A stretch of DNA of 64,000 bases from Synechocystis salina LEGE 00031 (GTDB lineage: Bacteria; Cyanobacteriota; Cyanobacteriia; Cyanobacteriales; Microcystaceae): positions 1-64,000 of the forward strand of contig NZ_JADEVV010000019.1 in the NCBI RefSeq assembly GCF_015207985.1, given 5' to 3'. Shown here piece after piece: positions 41,712 through 51,686 of the stretch. The number at the start of each line of letters is the position of its first letter. The first letter of the stretch is position 1. The notes below the pieces were generated by a model. That model was not told where the DNA came from. It did no database searches and saw only the letters and a list, made by a program, of their open reading frames with translations. Position numbers and translations under genes: made by a program.

Positions 41712-43948
41712 TTGACCAATGGTTTAAACAGGATTTACAAGAAATTTTCGCTACCTATGGCATTGCCGTTTTCATTGATGAATCAGGGGAAGCAGAATTT
41801 TTGCTGTCAACCCTGGGTAATGATTACGTTATCTACTCCGCCCATAGCGAAATCGAAGAACTGCATGTTAAATATTTGATTGAAAAAGAACAGCCCAGCC
41901 CTGAGAAATTTATCATTTATACTCGCACCCAACGGGAAAAACTCAAATTTATTCGGGAATATTGCGAAACCAATGGCTGTTTAGAAATTCGCTATCTACA
42001 AAATTACATCAAACAAAACGTTCACCAAACCTTAAATCTCAACATTAACTTACCCACTGAAGACTTAATTTCAGCCGCAAAAGTCAGCGTCGGTAAAGAC
42101 CGCACCTACTGGTTCGACCTCAGCCATAAAGGAGCCTCAGAAATCTTTGACCTCAAACGAGAACTCCTGCCCTTTATTCACGACCCAGACCGCTACGCCC
42201 AGGAAAAATATGATGCCCAACTGCGGCAAACCTTTTACCGTAAAGTTAGCGAACTGTTGGGGCAGGATTACCTTGAAAAACCCCCCAGTACCCTCGCCAC
42301 TGAAGTGGTACAAACCCTGTTTAACGGCCTGGCCCAGGGCGATTGCCCGCCACTTTTGACCGATATTTATCACACCTGGCTTGATTCCCGCAGTTACCGT
42401 TCCTCCTTGGAGTCCTACCTGCAAGGCTATAACCTCCCCCCTGGCCTCGACCTCTGGCAGGTGAGTCCCGATCATCCATTTAAAGCCGTTGATGAACAGT
42501 GGCTCCAAGCCCTTAGCCTGCACCTCCACGACAAAGCCAAAATTAATCAAATCTTGCCGCACCTCAAACAACGCCATCGCAGTCACCAAGCCCAAGCCCT
42601 CAACATGACCTTTTGGGGCGATGTGATCACCCTGTTGGAATTTGACCCCAAAAATATCAACTACCTCAGTTCCCTCGCTGAATGCGTTGAATTTTATACC
42701 CAGCATTTTTATCAGCTAGACACCGCCATTCGCCATCTTTATACCGAATTTCTCAACCGTCCAGACTTATTGGAACCCTGGCAAGCACTTTATCGAGATT
42801 ATCTGGCCATCTTTCTCGACCGCTGGTTTACCTATTGGCCCAGCTACCAAGAGAACCAAACAGGTATTCTGCAAAAACTGATTGATCAAAATCCCGACAC
42901 CAAAATCGCCGTCATTGTCGGGGATGGGGTCGCCTACGAAATGGCGGAACAGGTTGCCGCAAAAATGAAAGGTCAAGCCCAACTGAATCGTCAGGTCATT
43001 CTCGCCGACATTCCTTCCGAAACCGAAAATAATATGAGCCGCATTTACCTCGATAATGGGCTAATTACCACGATACATGGCGATCGGGAACGCTACCTGC
43101 TAGCCCAAAATGCTAATCTTTCCATTGATTTGACCTTGCTAGAGGCGGTTAATGATGAACCTCTATCAGGACAGGTGCTAATTTGCACCTATAAAGACAT
43201 TGACGATATGGGAGAAAAACTGCAACAAAAAGCGTTGAAATACTTTGGTGACACCATTGATTTCTTTGCCCAGAAGATTAGCCAACTCCTCCGCAACGGC
43301 TACAGCAAAGTTTATTTGATCACCGATCACGGCTTTGTTTTAACCGGATTACTGACCGAAGCGGATAAAGTTACCGTTGCCCCGTCCCAGGGTGAGGCCA
43401 AAACCTCAGAACGCTATATTCGCACTGTGCAGCCCCAACCAGCTTGGTTACCCCCTTTGATCGAAGTCAAAAAAGCCTATCAGCAATTCCAGTATCTCTA
43501 TTTCGCCCAAAGCATCAATCCCTTCAAAACCCCAGGACTCTATGGTTTTGCCCACGGTGGTCTAGCCCCCCAGGAATTAATCACCCCCTTCTTTTGCTGG
43601 GAACAGTCTGCCGCCATCACGTCAACCCTACCAGTGGCGATCGCCAACAAAGACGATTTAACCAGTGTTACCGGGGAATTATTTACGATCAAACTCCGCG
43701 CCGAACCGGGACAAGGAGATCTCTTCTCCGGCGATCGGCGAGTTTATTTGGTGTTTTTTGTCAATAAACAACAAGTCAATAAAAGTGACGTGTTCTCGAT
43801 TCCCCAAGATATCCTAATGACAAAGGAATACACCTTTGATGGTTATCGAGAAATTGAAGTGCAATTACTTGATGCCCATACTAAACAGTTGCTGGACAAA
43901 GCCCTGGTCAAACAGAACAAAGAGCGTGACCTCGGTGGCTTATTTTAA
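41708..43948 (+). CDS. pglZ: BREX-1 phosphatase-like PglZ
   Basis: A 746-residue protein with the alkaline-phosphatase-superfamily core: IAVIVGDGVAYEMAEQ near residue 402 (metal-binding Asp and nucleophile region) and VYLITDHGFVL near 537 (Asp-His metal ligands). The N-terminal half is the PglZ-specific domain and a beta domain ends the protein. PglZ is the hallmark of BREX/Pgl systems. Ends 24 bp before brxL. Confidence 0.92.
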   Translation: MIDQWFKQDLQEIFATYGIAVFIDESGEAEFLLSTLGNDYVIYSAHSEIEELHVKYLIEKEQPSPEKFIIYTRTQREKLKFIREYCETNGCLEIRYLQNYIKQNVHQTLNLNINLPTEDLISAAKVSVGKDRTYWFDLSHKGASEIFDLKRELLPFIHDPDRYAQEKYDAQLRQTFYRKVSELLGQDYLEKPPSTLATEVVQTLFNGLAQGDCPPLLTDIYHTWLDSRSYRSSLESYLQGYNLPPGLDLWQVSPDHPFKAVDEQWLQALSLHLHDKAKINQILPHLKQRHRSHQAQALNMTFWGDVITLLEFDPKNINYLSSLAECVEFYTQHFYQLDTAIRHLYTEFLNRPDLLEPWQALYRDYLAIFLDRWFTYWPSYQENQTGILQKLIDQNPDTKIAVIVGDGVAYEMAEQVAAKMKGQAQLNRQVILADIPSETENNMSRIYLDNGLITTIHGDRERYLLAQNANLSIDLTLLEAVNDEPLSGQVLICTYKDIDDMGEKLQQKALKYFGDTIDFFAQKISQLLRNGYSKVYLITDHGFVLTGLLTEADKVTVAPSQGEAKTSERYIRTVQPQPAWLPPLIEVKKAYQQFQYLYFAQSINPFKTPGLYGFAHGGLAPQELITPFFCWEQSAAITSTLPVAIANKDDLTSVTGELFTIKLRAEPGQGDLFSGDRRVYLVFFVNKQQVNKSDVFSIPQDILMTKEYTFDGYREIEVQLLDAHTKQLLDKALVKQNKERDLGGLF

Positions 43949-43972
43949 TCTTCAAATGGGAGTAATCACATC

Positions 43973-46024
43973 GTGGCTACACTTGACTACTTAGATCACA
44001 AACTCCTAGAACATTTCCGAGGCTATGTCGTTAAAAAAGATTTAGTCCGCTCTGTTAAAGTGGGGGCTAATGTCCCAGTCTTTGTTTTAGAATATCTCAT
44101 TGCTAATTCCTGCTCTACCGACGACGAAGAAAAAATCCGCATCGGTATGAAAAATGTCAAACGGGTTCTCAGCGAACATTATGTCAACCCAGAAGAAAGT
44201 GCGTTAATTCATTCAAAAATCAGAGAAAGGGGCAGATATAAAATCATTGATAAAATTTCCGTCGAACTCCAGTCTAACCAAGATACCTACTGGGCAAAAT
44301 TACAAAATAGCAACATTAAAAATGCCAATATTAGCGATGATTTAGTCAAACAGCATGAAAAAATGCTCATGGGTGGCATTTGGTCAATTATTGATGTTGA
44401 ATATGATCCCAGTATTAAAAGAGGGCAGAATATTTTTCCCTTTGTGATTACAGAAATCAAACCGATTCAAATTTCCTCCTTTGACAATAGTAAAATTATC
44501 AATAAACGCCAAGAATTCACCAAACAAGAATGGCTAGACATTTTACTAAGAAGTTGCGGCTATGAACCCAAGTCTGAGGGCTTTACAGAACGGATAAAAA
44601 TGCTACTGCTCAGCCGCCTTATTCCGATGGTAGAAAGCAATTTTAACTTCATTGAATTAGGGCCCCGCTCCACCGGAAAATCCTTTGTGTTTAAGGAATT
44701 AACCCCCTATGCTGTTTTAATTTCTGGGGGACAGGCAACCGTTGCTAAACTATTTGTCAATAGTGCCTCTGGCAAAGTTGGCGCAGTGGGGCAATGGGAT
44801 GCTATTTGTTTCGACGAAGCCACCGACAAAATTTTTAGCCAAAAAGATGCCGTTCCCTTGATGAAAGACTATATGGAATCTGGTTCATTTTCTAGGGCAG
44901 GTGCAGGGGGAGAAATCACAGGGGTAGCCTCAATTATTCTCAATGGCAACATTAACCAACCCGTCGAAACCGTTTTACAAACTTCCCATTTATTCAACCC
45001 CCTCTCCGATGAAGTTAATTACGACACGGCTTTCTTAGACCGGATTCATTATTACCTACCCGGTTGGGAAATGATCAAATTTGCTCCCCATCATTTCACC
45101 CAGAACTTTGGTTTCAGCACCGACTACTTCTCTGAGGTGCTTAAATCCCTACGGAAAGTGACCTACACCGATGCCCTTGATCAATATTATTCTTTGGGTT
45201 CTCATCTGAAGCAACGAGACACAAAACCTGTCAAAAAAACAGTCTCTGGTTTTATTAAGCTACTTCATCCCGATGGCCAATTTACTAAAGAAGACATTCA
45301 AGAATACTTAGAAATTGCCCTAGAAATGCGAAGACGGGTTAAAGAACAATTAAAACGGATTGGCGGTATGGAATTTTGGGATACCAACTTTTCCTATATT
45401 GATAAAGAAACCCAGGATGAAATCTACGTTAGTTTACCCGAAGAAAAAGGCTCCCACCTCATCGAAAATTCCCCCCTTCCCCCCGGCGTTTGCTATACCA
45501 GCACCAGTGATGGTGAAAACGTGGCCCTAGTCAGGATTGAAACCGTCGCAGTAGTCGGATCAGGTAAACTCAATATTACCGGGGTGAATAATACCGGCGT
45601 TAAAGAAAATATTAAAAATACCTACCAGTATATCAAAGCTAATGAAAAAGCCATTTTAAGCGAAAATCACTCCCTTAAAAACTATGACATTACCATTCAA
45701 ATTACTAATCTTTTAGGCGCAACCATTGCATCGGGAATAGGCTCTGCTGTTTACATTGCCATTATTTCAGCGTTATACAAAAAGAACCTTAAACCCGGTC
45801 TTGCTGTCCTAGGTAATCTATCCGTAGGCGGGGCGATCGAACGAGCCATTAATTTTGCCGACAAAGTAACTATGCTTTCTGAGAATGGAGCAAAAACAGT
45901 CATTGTACCGATGGATAATCTAACAGAGTTAGCCAATTTGCCACCAACCGTTTTAGGTGAAACTGATGTGCCATTCTATCAAAATAATCAAATGCTACTC
46001 CAAAAATCAATTTTATTAGATTGA
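43973..46024 (+). CDS. brxL: BREX Lon-like protein BrxL
   Basis: A 683-residue AAA+ protein: N-terminal BrxL domain, Walker A ELGPRSTGKSF near 230, Walker B AICFDEATDK near 280, and a C-terminal Lon-protease-like domain (near 580-670) with a Ser in SGIGSAV. The lysine of the Lon dyad is not evident (GGAIERA where Lon has GGLKEK), in line with a DNA-translocating rather than proteolytic role. Start is GTG or ATG nearby: the codon at 43973 is GTG. It converges on the DUF4238 gene, 20 bp apart. Confidence 0.9.
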   Translation: MATLDYLDHKLLEHFRGYVVKKDLVRSVKVGANVPVFVLEYLIANSCSTDDEEKIRIGMKNVKRVLSEHYVNPEESALIHSKIRERGRYKIIDKISVELQSNQDTYWAKLQNSNIKNANISDDLVKQHEKMLMGGIWSIIDVEYDPSIKRGQNIFPFVITEIKPIQISSFDNSKIINKRQEFTKQEWLDILLRSCGYEPKSEGFTERIKMLLLSRLIPMVESNFNFIELGPRSTGKSFVFKELTPYAVLISGGQATVAKLFVNSASGKVGAVGQWDAICFDEATDKIFSQKDAVPLMKDYMESGSFSRAGAGGEITGVASIILNGNINQPVETVLQTSHLFNPLSDEVNYDTAFLDRIHYYLPGWEMIKFAPHHFTQNFGFSTDYFSEVLKSLRKVTYTDALDQYYSLGSHLKQRDTKPVKKTVSGFIKLLHPDGQFTKEDIQEYLEIALEMRRRVKEQLKRIGGMEFWDTNFSYIDKETQDEIYVSLPEEKGSHLIENSPLPPGVCYTSTSDGENVALVRIETVAVVGSGKLNITGVNNTGVKENIKNTYQYIKANEKAILSENHSLKNYDITIQITNLLGATIASGIGSAVYIAIISALYKKNLKPGLAVLGNLSVGGAIERAINFADKVTMLSENGAKTVIVPMDNLTELANLPPTVLGETDVPFYQNNQMLLQKSILLD

Positions 46025-46043
46025 TTTTGATCAATAAAGATTA

Positions 46044-46988
46044 TTAGCCAGCATTTTTATTGGCTATAAACATTTTGTATAACACGTATTTCCAATAAGA
46101 ATTAGGCAACTGCGATATTTCAGATTCATCCAAAGGATTATTTAAGATAAATTCTAAAGTGTCTTTATTTTTAGCCGCAATTCTATGACTGCAATGCTGC
46201 GTCCCATTAATTAGTTGAATTTCATTTAAAACTCTAGGCTCTAAAGGTTCTATTTTCATCTCTTGTGGATGTAACCAAATGCAATAGTCAGAACTAATAG
46301 GAAAATAATATTCATTAATCCATTGATTGCGTATAACTGGACTTCCAGAAATAACATAGCTTAACTCATTTTTTCCGCTCAAATTTTGAATTAATTCTAT
46401 ATTCAATTTTTCAAATTTTTCCACATGAACGTTAGTGTACTTAAACAAATCAGCGTGAATATTTTTAACACTTTCTTTTCGATCAGCAAAATATTTTTCA
46501 AGATAATCAAAATCGCCATATCTATCATCTTTTTTTAACTGATCAATAAAATCAGTATTAAAACACTCTAGAAGTTCAATTAATTCATCATACTCTGATT
46601 TAAATCTTTCTTCTAATATTTTTTGGAGATTTTCAGATTCTTTCCGAAGTGCAATCCCCCGAAGAAATTGAAGTGAAATAATTTCACACAAATCATGTCT
46701 AAATTCAGCCCTAGACGGAATTATTTTTTGAGATAAAATTTCTCGAAAAATTCTAGCATATTTATCATCATCAAACCATTGGTCATAATTTTCTTGTGAT
46801 GTTCTGAAATAGTGTCTTTCACAAAAAACCTCCTTAATTTTCTTATTTTCTATAGGTGTTTTTAGGTTTTCAGAAACACGAACAGTATAAATATTGACGG
46901 TATCCGAGGAAAAGTTCCTTAACAAGGATTGAGGGACATAGTGCTGTCTTATTACTTCTGTCATTGGTTTAAATTTTTTAGCGTTCAA
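46044..46988 (-). CDS. DUF4238 protein
   Basis: A 314-residue protein with the defining HYVPQSLLRNFS near residues 16-27, FCERHYFRTSQENYD, and the C-terminal YCIWLHPQEMK region. DUF4238 genes are frequent in defence islands and are suspected nucleases or stress proteins; function is not proven. It has a convergent position at the end of the BREX operon and its own promoter. It is AT-rich like brxA. Confidence 0.85.
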   Translation of the reverse strand: MNAKKFKPMTEVIRQHYVPQSLLRNFSSDTVNIYTVRVSENLKTPIENKKIKEVFCERHYFRTSQENYDQWFDDDKYARIFREILSQKIIPSRAEFRHDLCEIISLQFLRGIALRKESENLQKILEERFKSEYDELIELLECFNTDFIDQLKKDDRYGDFDYLEKYFADRKESVKNIHADLFKYTNVHVEKFEKLNIELIQNLSGKNELSYVISGSPVIRNQWINEYYFPISSDYCIWLHPQEMKIEPLEPRVLNEIQLINGTQHCSHRIAAKNKDTLEFILNNPLDESEISQLPNSYWKYVLYKMFIANKNAG

Positions 46989-47109
46989 TATTTAATGATA
47001 GGAACCTCGAAAAATAAAGATGCTTGTTGAAAATAACTCGTTATACGAGGGTGGGTTGTCGCAACAAAGTAATTTTAATTGAGTTTTCCCTATCTTACTG
47101 GTTTATTAA

Positions 47110-47682
47110 CTACCTCTCCTGACATTCCCTAGCTGTAAACCTCACCGTTGGGATTCCCTCCCTGAGTAGAAGGCGATCGCCAGCATAATCCCTAGCCCGA
47201 TCGCCGTTATGTTGAGGGCCATCAATTTGGAGAATGACGCACTTCCCCCGATGGAAGATAAGGAAATCAACCTCCATTCGACCGTTAAGGTATTGGGCGG
47301 ACACCGGGGAACCCTCAAGGGAATAACAACCTCTGGCATTGGCAAAAAATGTTACCCCCCGTTTTTGTAATTCCTGGGCCATCTTCATTTCGACCTTGGA
47401 GCGGAAGTACATCCCAAACCATTCATAGGACGTACGAACTCCTAAGCTAGCTTGATTCTTGGGTCTATCATTGACCGCTAAGGCCGTCCCCTTAATTAAT
47501 GTCTCAATTTGGGACTTCAGGCGATCACCGTAATAAAGTTTCCACCAGTGAGCAGTACCGTGGCCGTCCCGTTGGTCACCATAGGCAAGGTGAAGGTCAG
47601 AGTTGAGGGGAACATTAAAGTCAGGTTTGCTGTTGCGGTAGAGCCAATCATTGACCTGTTTACGAGTTTTATGCGTTGGCAA
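47110..47682 (-). CDS. PD-(D/E)XK nuclease-like protein
   Basis: A 190-residue protein. YEWFGMYFRSKVEMKMAQELQKRG, then GRMEVDFLIFHRGKCVILQIDGPQH form the E ... D ... QxD pattern of small endonucleases related to DUF559/Vsr-type PD-(D/E)XK folds. RLLLREGIPTVRFTARE completes the fold. The N-terminus is a DNA-binding-like basic segment (THKTRKQVNDWLYRN). A CCCCTAGTAA decamer at its start places it with the plasmid core rather than the island. Confidence 0.65.
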   Translation of the reverse strand: MPTHKTRKQVNDWLYRNSKPDFNVPLNSDLHLAYGDQRDGHGTAHWWKLYYGDRLKSQIETLIKGTALAVNDRPKNQASLGVRTSYEWFGMYFRSKVEMKMAQELQKRGVTFFANARGCYSLEGSPVSAQYLNGRMEVDFLIFHRGKCVILQIDGPQHNGDRARDYAGDRLLLREGIPTVRFTARECQER

Positions 47683-47694
47683 AACCCCTAGTAA

Positions 47695-48102
47695 ACATAG
47701 GGCAGGCTACCCTCAACGGTTCTAACTCTGTCACACGAAACCCCTGATAAAACCCTGAAATGCTTACTGCATAGTTGTTTCAGCTACGAGTGAATGATTT
47801 TACCTCTATCTTGGCAAGGGGCAGAAATGACTCAATAAACAACAATTGTGTTGATAATTACAATTTATTAAGACTTTGTTACTGCTAACTCTAGCTTGCG
47901 TTAGTATTCTGCCAGACAATACAAAATTTTTGTCTTCTATGGTCACTAATAAGCTCTCAGTTCCTGTTCCTCTGCTCCAACAATTTGAGTTTTAATATTC
48001 ACCAGGATGAGTTGACTATCTCTGAGGCGATGTTGGCTGCTATGGCTTCCTATGTTGGCGATACCGAAAGGTTGCCCCTTTATTTCATTTCTTTTTATCA
48101 GT
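47695..48102. other. Spacer upstream of the Mokosh-like genes
   Basis: About 400 bp without a gene; holds a degenerate AACCCCTGATAA, AT-rich sequence and presumably the promoter of the kinase-helicase gene. No repeat beyond these is visible. Confidence 0.45.
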
Positions 48103-51100
48103 ATGAATTTTACAAGTGACCTGGTTGGCGAAATTGTTGGTGGTAAGTATGATATACAAGCACCACTTGGGAAAGGGGGAAGTGGCGTTGTATATTTGGC
48201 AAAAAAACTTAGGACAAATGAGCGTTACGCAATTAAAACTCTGGCTACTGATGAAGATAATGCTATTAAACTTTTAGAAAGAGAGACAGAAACATTAAAA
48301 CGCCTTAATCATCCCAATATTGTTAAGTTTGTAGAAGAGGGATATGAAAAGCGTAATAAAATCGTTTATTTGGTTTTAGAGTATTTAGATGGTCAAGATA
48401 TCAAGGAATATTTTGATCGTGATATTGATTTAAAAACCAAACTAAATATATTTTTACAAATCATTTCTGGGATTAGTCATGCCCACTCAAAAAATATAAT
48501 TCACAGAGATATTAAACCGGACAATATAAAAATTGTAGATATTGGCGAACAGCCTGAAGCCAAAGTATTAGATTTTGGAATAGCAATTATTACTACTACA
48601 ATTTTAACTAATACGATTAGAAGCTATCACACCCCTTTATTTTCTGCTCCTGAACAAAAAAATCTTGAAGGTATTTCCAGGGATTCTGATGTGTATTCTC
48701 TTGGAATGACATTTTTATATTTATTGTCAACTCAGGAAGCTAGAATTGATTTTCAAGACAAACAAGATAAAGGTATACTTTTTCAATCTACAGAGGAAAG
48801 TTTCAGCGATTTAGATAATTCTTCAATTTTAATTGATATATTAAAACAGGCAATTGATAAAGAAAGAGAAAAACGTCCAAGGTTAGATCAGATCAGAAAA
48901 GTATTGTCTGATTTTCAAGAACAATTGACAGAATCGATTACCGTTGTTTTTAACATTACTCGTAACCTTGAACAAGAAATTAATGATAAGTATAATTATC
49001 AGAATAACATTTTAAAAATAAAAAGACATATTGAATCTTTATTTAAAAGAAATGCTAACACAGTATGTATTAAAAAAAGTCCTGATAAATTTCAAAAAAG
49101 AGACGATTCAATGACAGTTGAAGTTGCTTTGGAAGAATCATCCACATTTTATCGTGGATTTATTAATTTAGATAATTGTAATAATACTCAAATAACTATA
49201 TTGTATGAGACTTCTACTATACCTGTTAACTTACAAGAGCAAATATTTGAAAATGGCTTATTAATTAAAGTTAATCCAATTATAGAAGTCGGTTCAGGAA
49301 TCAAAAGGAAGACAGATTTATCTGAGCTGATTAAACAGATTATACAAAAAGAGCAACAAATACAAAATGAAATAGAAAATAATAAAGCGTTAACTGCAAC
49401 TTTTGAGCAATGGCAATCTGTTATTAATCTTGAAAAGAAAATCATTAATGAAAGAAAAAAATCTTTTAGATACAAGGAAAAATCTTATGATGAGTCAAGA
49501 CAAATTCTAATTTTAACATTAGAAGATGAAATTTCAATTGAAACTCTTGATGAAATAACATCTCCTCCTTTGCCTGTAACCATTTCAGTAGAAAAAAAAT
49601 CCTATAATCGTAGACAAGGATTTCAAGAAGGAATTGGAAATATTATTGATGGGGACAAATCCAAAAATGGAGAATCGGTTAAAACATTACATGTTAGTAT
49701 AGGTGACTTTTGCAAACCAGAGATTATAGATATTGTCTTAGAGAAGGGAAAAATTGAAACTAATTTCACGGCACAAGAATCTGAAATCAAAAAACGAGGG
49801 AAGGCACTTAGAGAAATTAGATATGGTGATTCTGAAAATGCAGAAATTTGTAAAGTTATAGTAGCTCCTACAAATATAAAACCTATTGAGCCTGTCTTGA
49901 TTCATCGCTATTTTAATCAGCAACTAGATGAGTCACAACAAAAAGCCGTAGCAAAGGCTTTAGCTACAGAAGATATTTTCTTAATTCAGGGGCCACCTGG
50001 AACAGGAAAAACCTCTGTTATTACAGAAATAATTTTACAAATTTTAGAACGATATCCTAACGATAAGATTTTGATTTCTTCTCAATCTAACGTAGCAGTA
50101 GATAATGTTTTAACGAAAATTTCTCGTATTGATGATCAAGAAATAAAATGTATTAGAATTGGACGTGAAGAAAAGATAGAAGAAGAAGCTAGACGGTTTG
50201 AGGTAGAAAAAGCAATTATTAAATGGCAAGCTAAAATACGTTCTAGATCGTTAGATTATTGGCAAGAATATAAAGATAAAAATGATCAGGTATTATCAGG
50301 AATAAAAAAAATATCCCGACTAGAAAAGATTAAAAATAATAATCAAGAATTGGAATTTTTAGTTGCAAAATTAAATAAAGTTATTGCTAGGTTCAATTCA
50401 AGCTTTATTATTGACAAAGAGAATACAGCTTCTATTGAATTTTCTGATATTATTTTAGAGTCCATCTATGAAAAATTAGAATTAGAACAAAAAATATTAA
50501 ATTCTATTGAAAAATACACCAGTCAGTTTGGAATAGAATATCCTGAACAAAAAGAACTACAAGATTGGATTGAAGAAGAATATGAGGTATTAAAGGAAAT
50601 CCTAGGTGACAATCAAGAAAATTATGAAAAATTCATCAAGTTAGATAATTTAAACAAAGAATGGAATGATAAATTAATAAGGAAACAACAAGATTTAATC
50701 TCCTTATTTATAGATGAAATCAATGTCGTTGGTGCAACTTGCTTAGGTGTCGCTAGATTTAAAGATCGTAACTTTGACTGGGTAATTATTGATGAAGCAG
50801 GAAGATCTACCGCACCAGAAACTTTCGTGCCAATGTCTAAAGGAAAGAAAATAATTCTGGTTGGGGATCATCGTCAGCTACCACCTATTATTGAGCAAGA
50901 ATTACAAGAAAGAGCCTTAAATGAACAAGAACTTCAGAAGAAAATTCTTGAGACAAGTTTATTTGAATATCTTTACGAACAGTTACCACAAAACAACAAA
51001 ATAACCTTAAATAATCAATATCGAATGCATCCGGATATTGGCAATTTGGTTAGTACTATTTTTTATGAAAATACAGTTGCTAGCGAATTGGCTGATATTA

Positions 51101-51675
51101 AAGAAAAGCAACATAATTTAACTGTTTTTGAAAAAAGTGTTTATTGGATATCAACATCTGATGTATCTGAAGATCAGTCTCAAGAAAGACAAAATGGTAA
51201 AAGCAGAAGTAATCCTTACGAAGCAAAAGTAATTAGGGAAATCTTGTCGAAGATTCAAGAAGATTGTGAATCTAAAAATTTACGCAAAGAAGTTGGTGTT
51301 ATTTCTGCATATCGTTCACAAATTAGTGTTTTAGAATCATCTGTTGCTCCTAATGATAAACAATTTTGGAAAAATTTAGATATTATTATTCATACAGTAG
51401 ATGCTTTTCAAGGTGGGGAGTGTGACATTATTATCTACGATTTAGTAAGAAGCAACAAGAAAAATCAACTTGGTTTCACCTCTGATGATCGGAGATTAAA
51501 TGTTGCTTTATCGCGAGCTAAACAATTATTAATTATTGTGGGCAATGATAATATGGCTTATCAAGGTAGAACACCTAATAATATAAGCAATCCTTTTAAA
51601 CCATTGATTGAGTATATTGATGAGAGTCATAAATCTTGTATTCGTTTAGAGTCTAGTGAATTTATTAAATTTTAG
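48103..51675 (+). CDS. mkoA: Ser/Thr kinase - SF1 helicase fusion, type I Mokosh MkoA-like
   Basis: A 1190-residue protein. The N-terminal Hanks kinase has GKGGSGVVY near 23, AIKTL near 46, HRDIKPDN near 135 and DFG near 157. The C-terminal COG1112-type superfamily 1 helicase has Walker A QGPPGTGKT near 629, IIDEAGRST near 896, LVGDHRQLPP, QYRMHPDIG near 971 and NVALSRAKQ near 1127. A kinase-helicase followed by a PLD nuclease is the architecture of type I Mokosh antiphage systems. ATG at 48103 is preferred over an in-frame start 51 bp upstream because the kinase domain begins soon after. Confidence 0.85.
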   Translation: MNFTSDLVGEIVGGKYDIQAPLGKGGSGVVYLAKKLRTNERYAIKTLATDEDNAIKLLERETETLKRLNHPNIVKFVEEGYEKRNKIVYLVLEYLDGQDIKEYFDRDIDLKTKLNIFLQIISGISHAHSKNIIHRDIKPDNIKIVDIGEQPEAKVLDFGIAIITTTILTNTIRSYHTPLFSAPEQKNLEGISRDSDVYSLGMTFLYLLSTQEARIDFQDKQDKGILFQSTEESFSDLDNSSILIDILKQAIDKEREKRPRLDQIRKVLSDFQEQLTESITVVFNITRNLEQEINDKYNYQNNILKIKRHIESLFKRNANTVCIKKSPDKFQKRDDSMTVEVALEESSTFYRGFINLDNCNNTQITILYETSTIPVNLQEQIFENGLLIKVNPIIEVGSGIKRKTDLSELIKQIIQKEQQIQNEIENNKALTATFEQWQSVINLEKKIINERKKSFRYKEKSYDESRQILILTLEDEISIETLDEITSPPLPVTISVEKKSYNRRQGFQEGIGNIIDGDKSKNGESVKTLHVSIGDFCKPEIIDIVLEKGKIETNFTAQESEIKKRGKALREIRYGDSENAEICKVIVAPTNIKPIEPVLIHRYFNQQLDESQQKAVAKALATEDIFLIQGPPGTGKTSVITEIILQILERYPNDKILISSQSNVAVDNVLTKISRIDDQEIKCIRIGREEKIEEEARRFEVEKAIIKWQAKIRSRSLDYWQEYKDKNDQVLSGIKKISRLEKIKNNNQELEFLVAKLNKVIARFNSSFIIDKENTASIEFSDIILESIYEKLELEQKILNSIEKYTSQFGIEYPEQKELQDWIEEEYEVLKEILGDNQENYEKFIKLDNLNKEWNDKLIRKQQDLISLFIDEINVVGATCLGVARFKDRNFDWVIIDEAGRSTAPETFVPMSKGKKIILVGDHRQLPPIIEQELQERALNEQELQKKILETSLFEYLYEQLPQNNKITLNNQYRMHPDIGNLVSTIFYENTVASELADIKEKQHNLTVFEKSVYWISTSDVSEDQSQERQNGKSRSNPYEAKVIREILSKIQEDCESKNLRKEVGVISAYRSQISVLESSVAPNDKQFWKNLDIIIHTVDAFQGGECDIIIYDLVRSNKKNQLGFTSDDRRLNVALSRAKQLLIIVGNDNMAYQGRTPNNISNPFKPLIEYIDESHKSCIRLESSEFIKF

Positions 51676-51686
51676 GAGCTTAATTT

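Noticed and set aside
42137-42706. 189-codon frame opposite pglZ
   Set aside because: Complement of a well-supported gene; the translation has no recognisable domain.
46044-48102. Possible CRISPR array or further BREX genes after brxL
   Set aside because: No regularly spaced repeats and no Cas-like or BREX-like frames; only DUF4238 and the nuclease-like gene.
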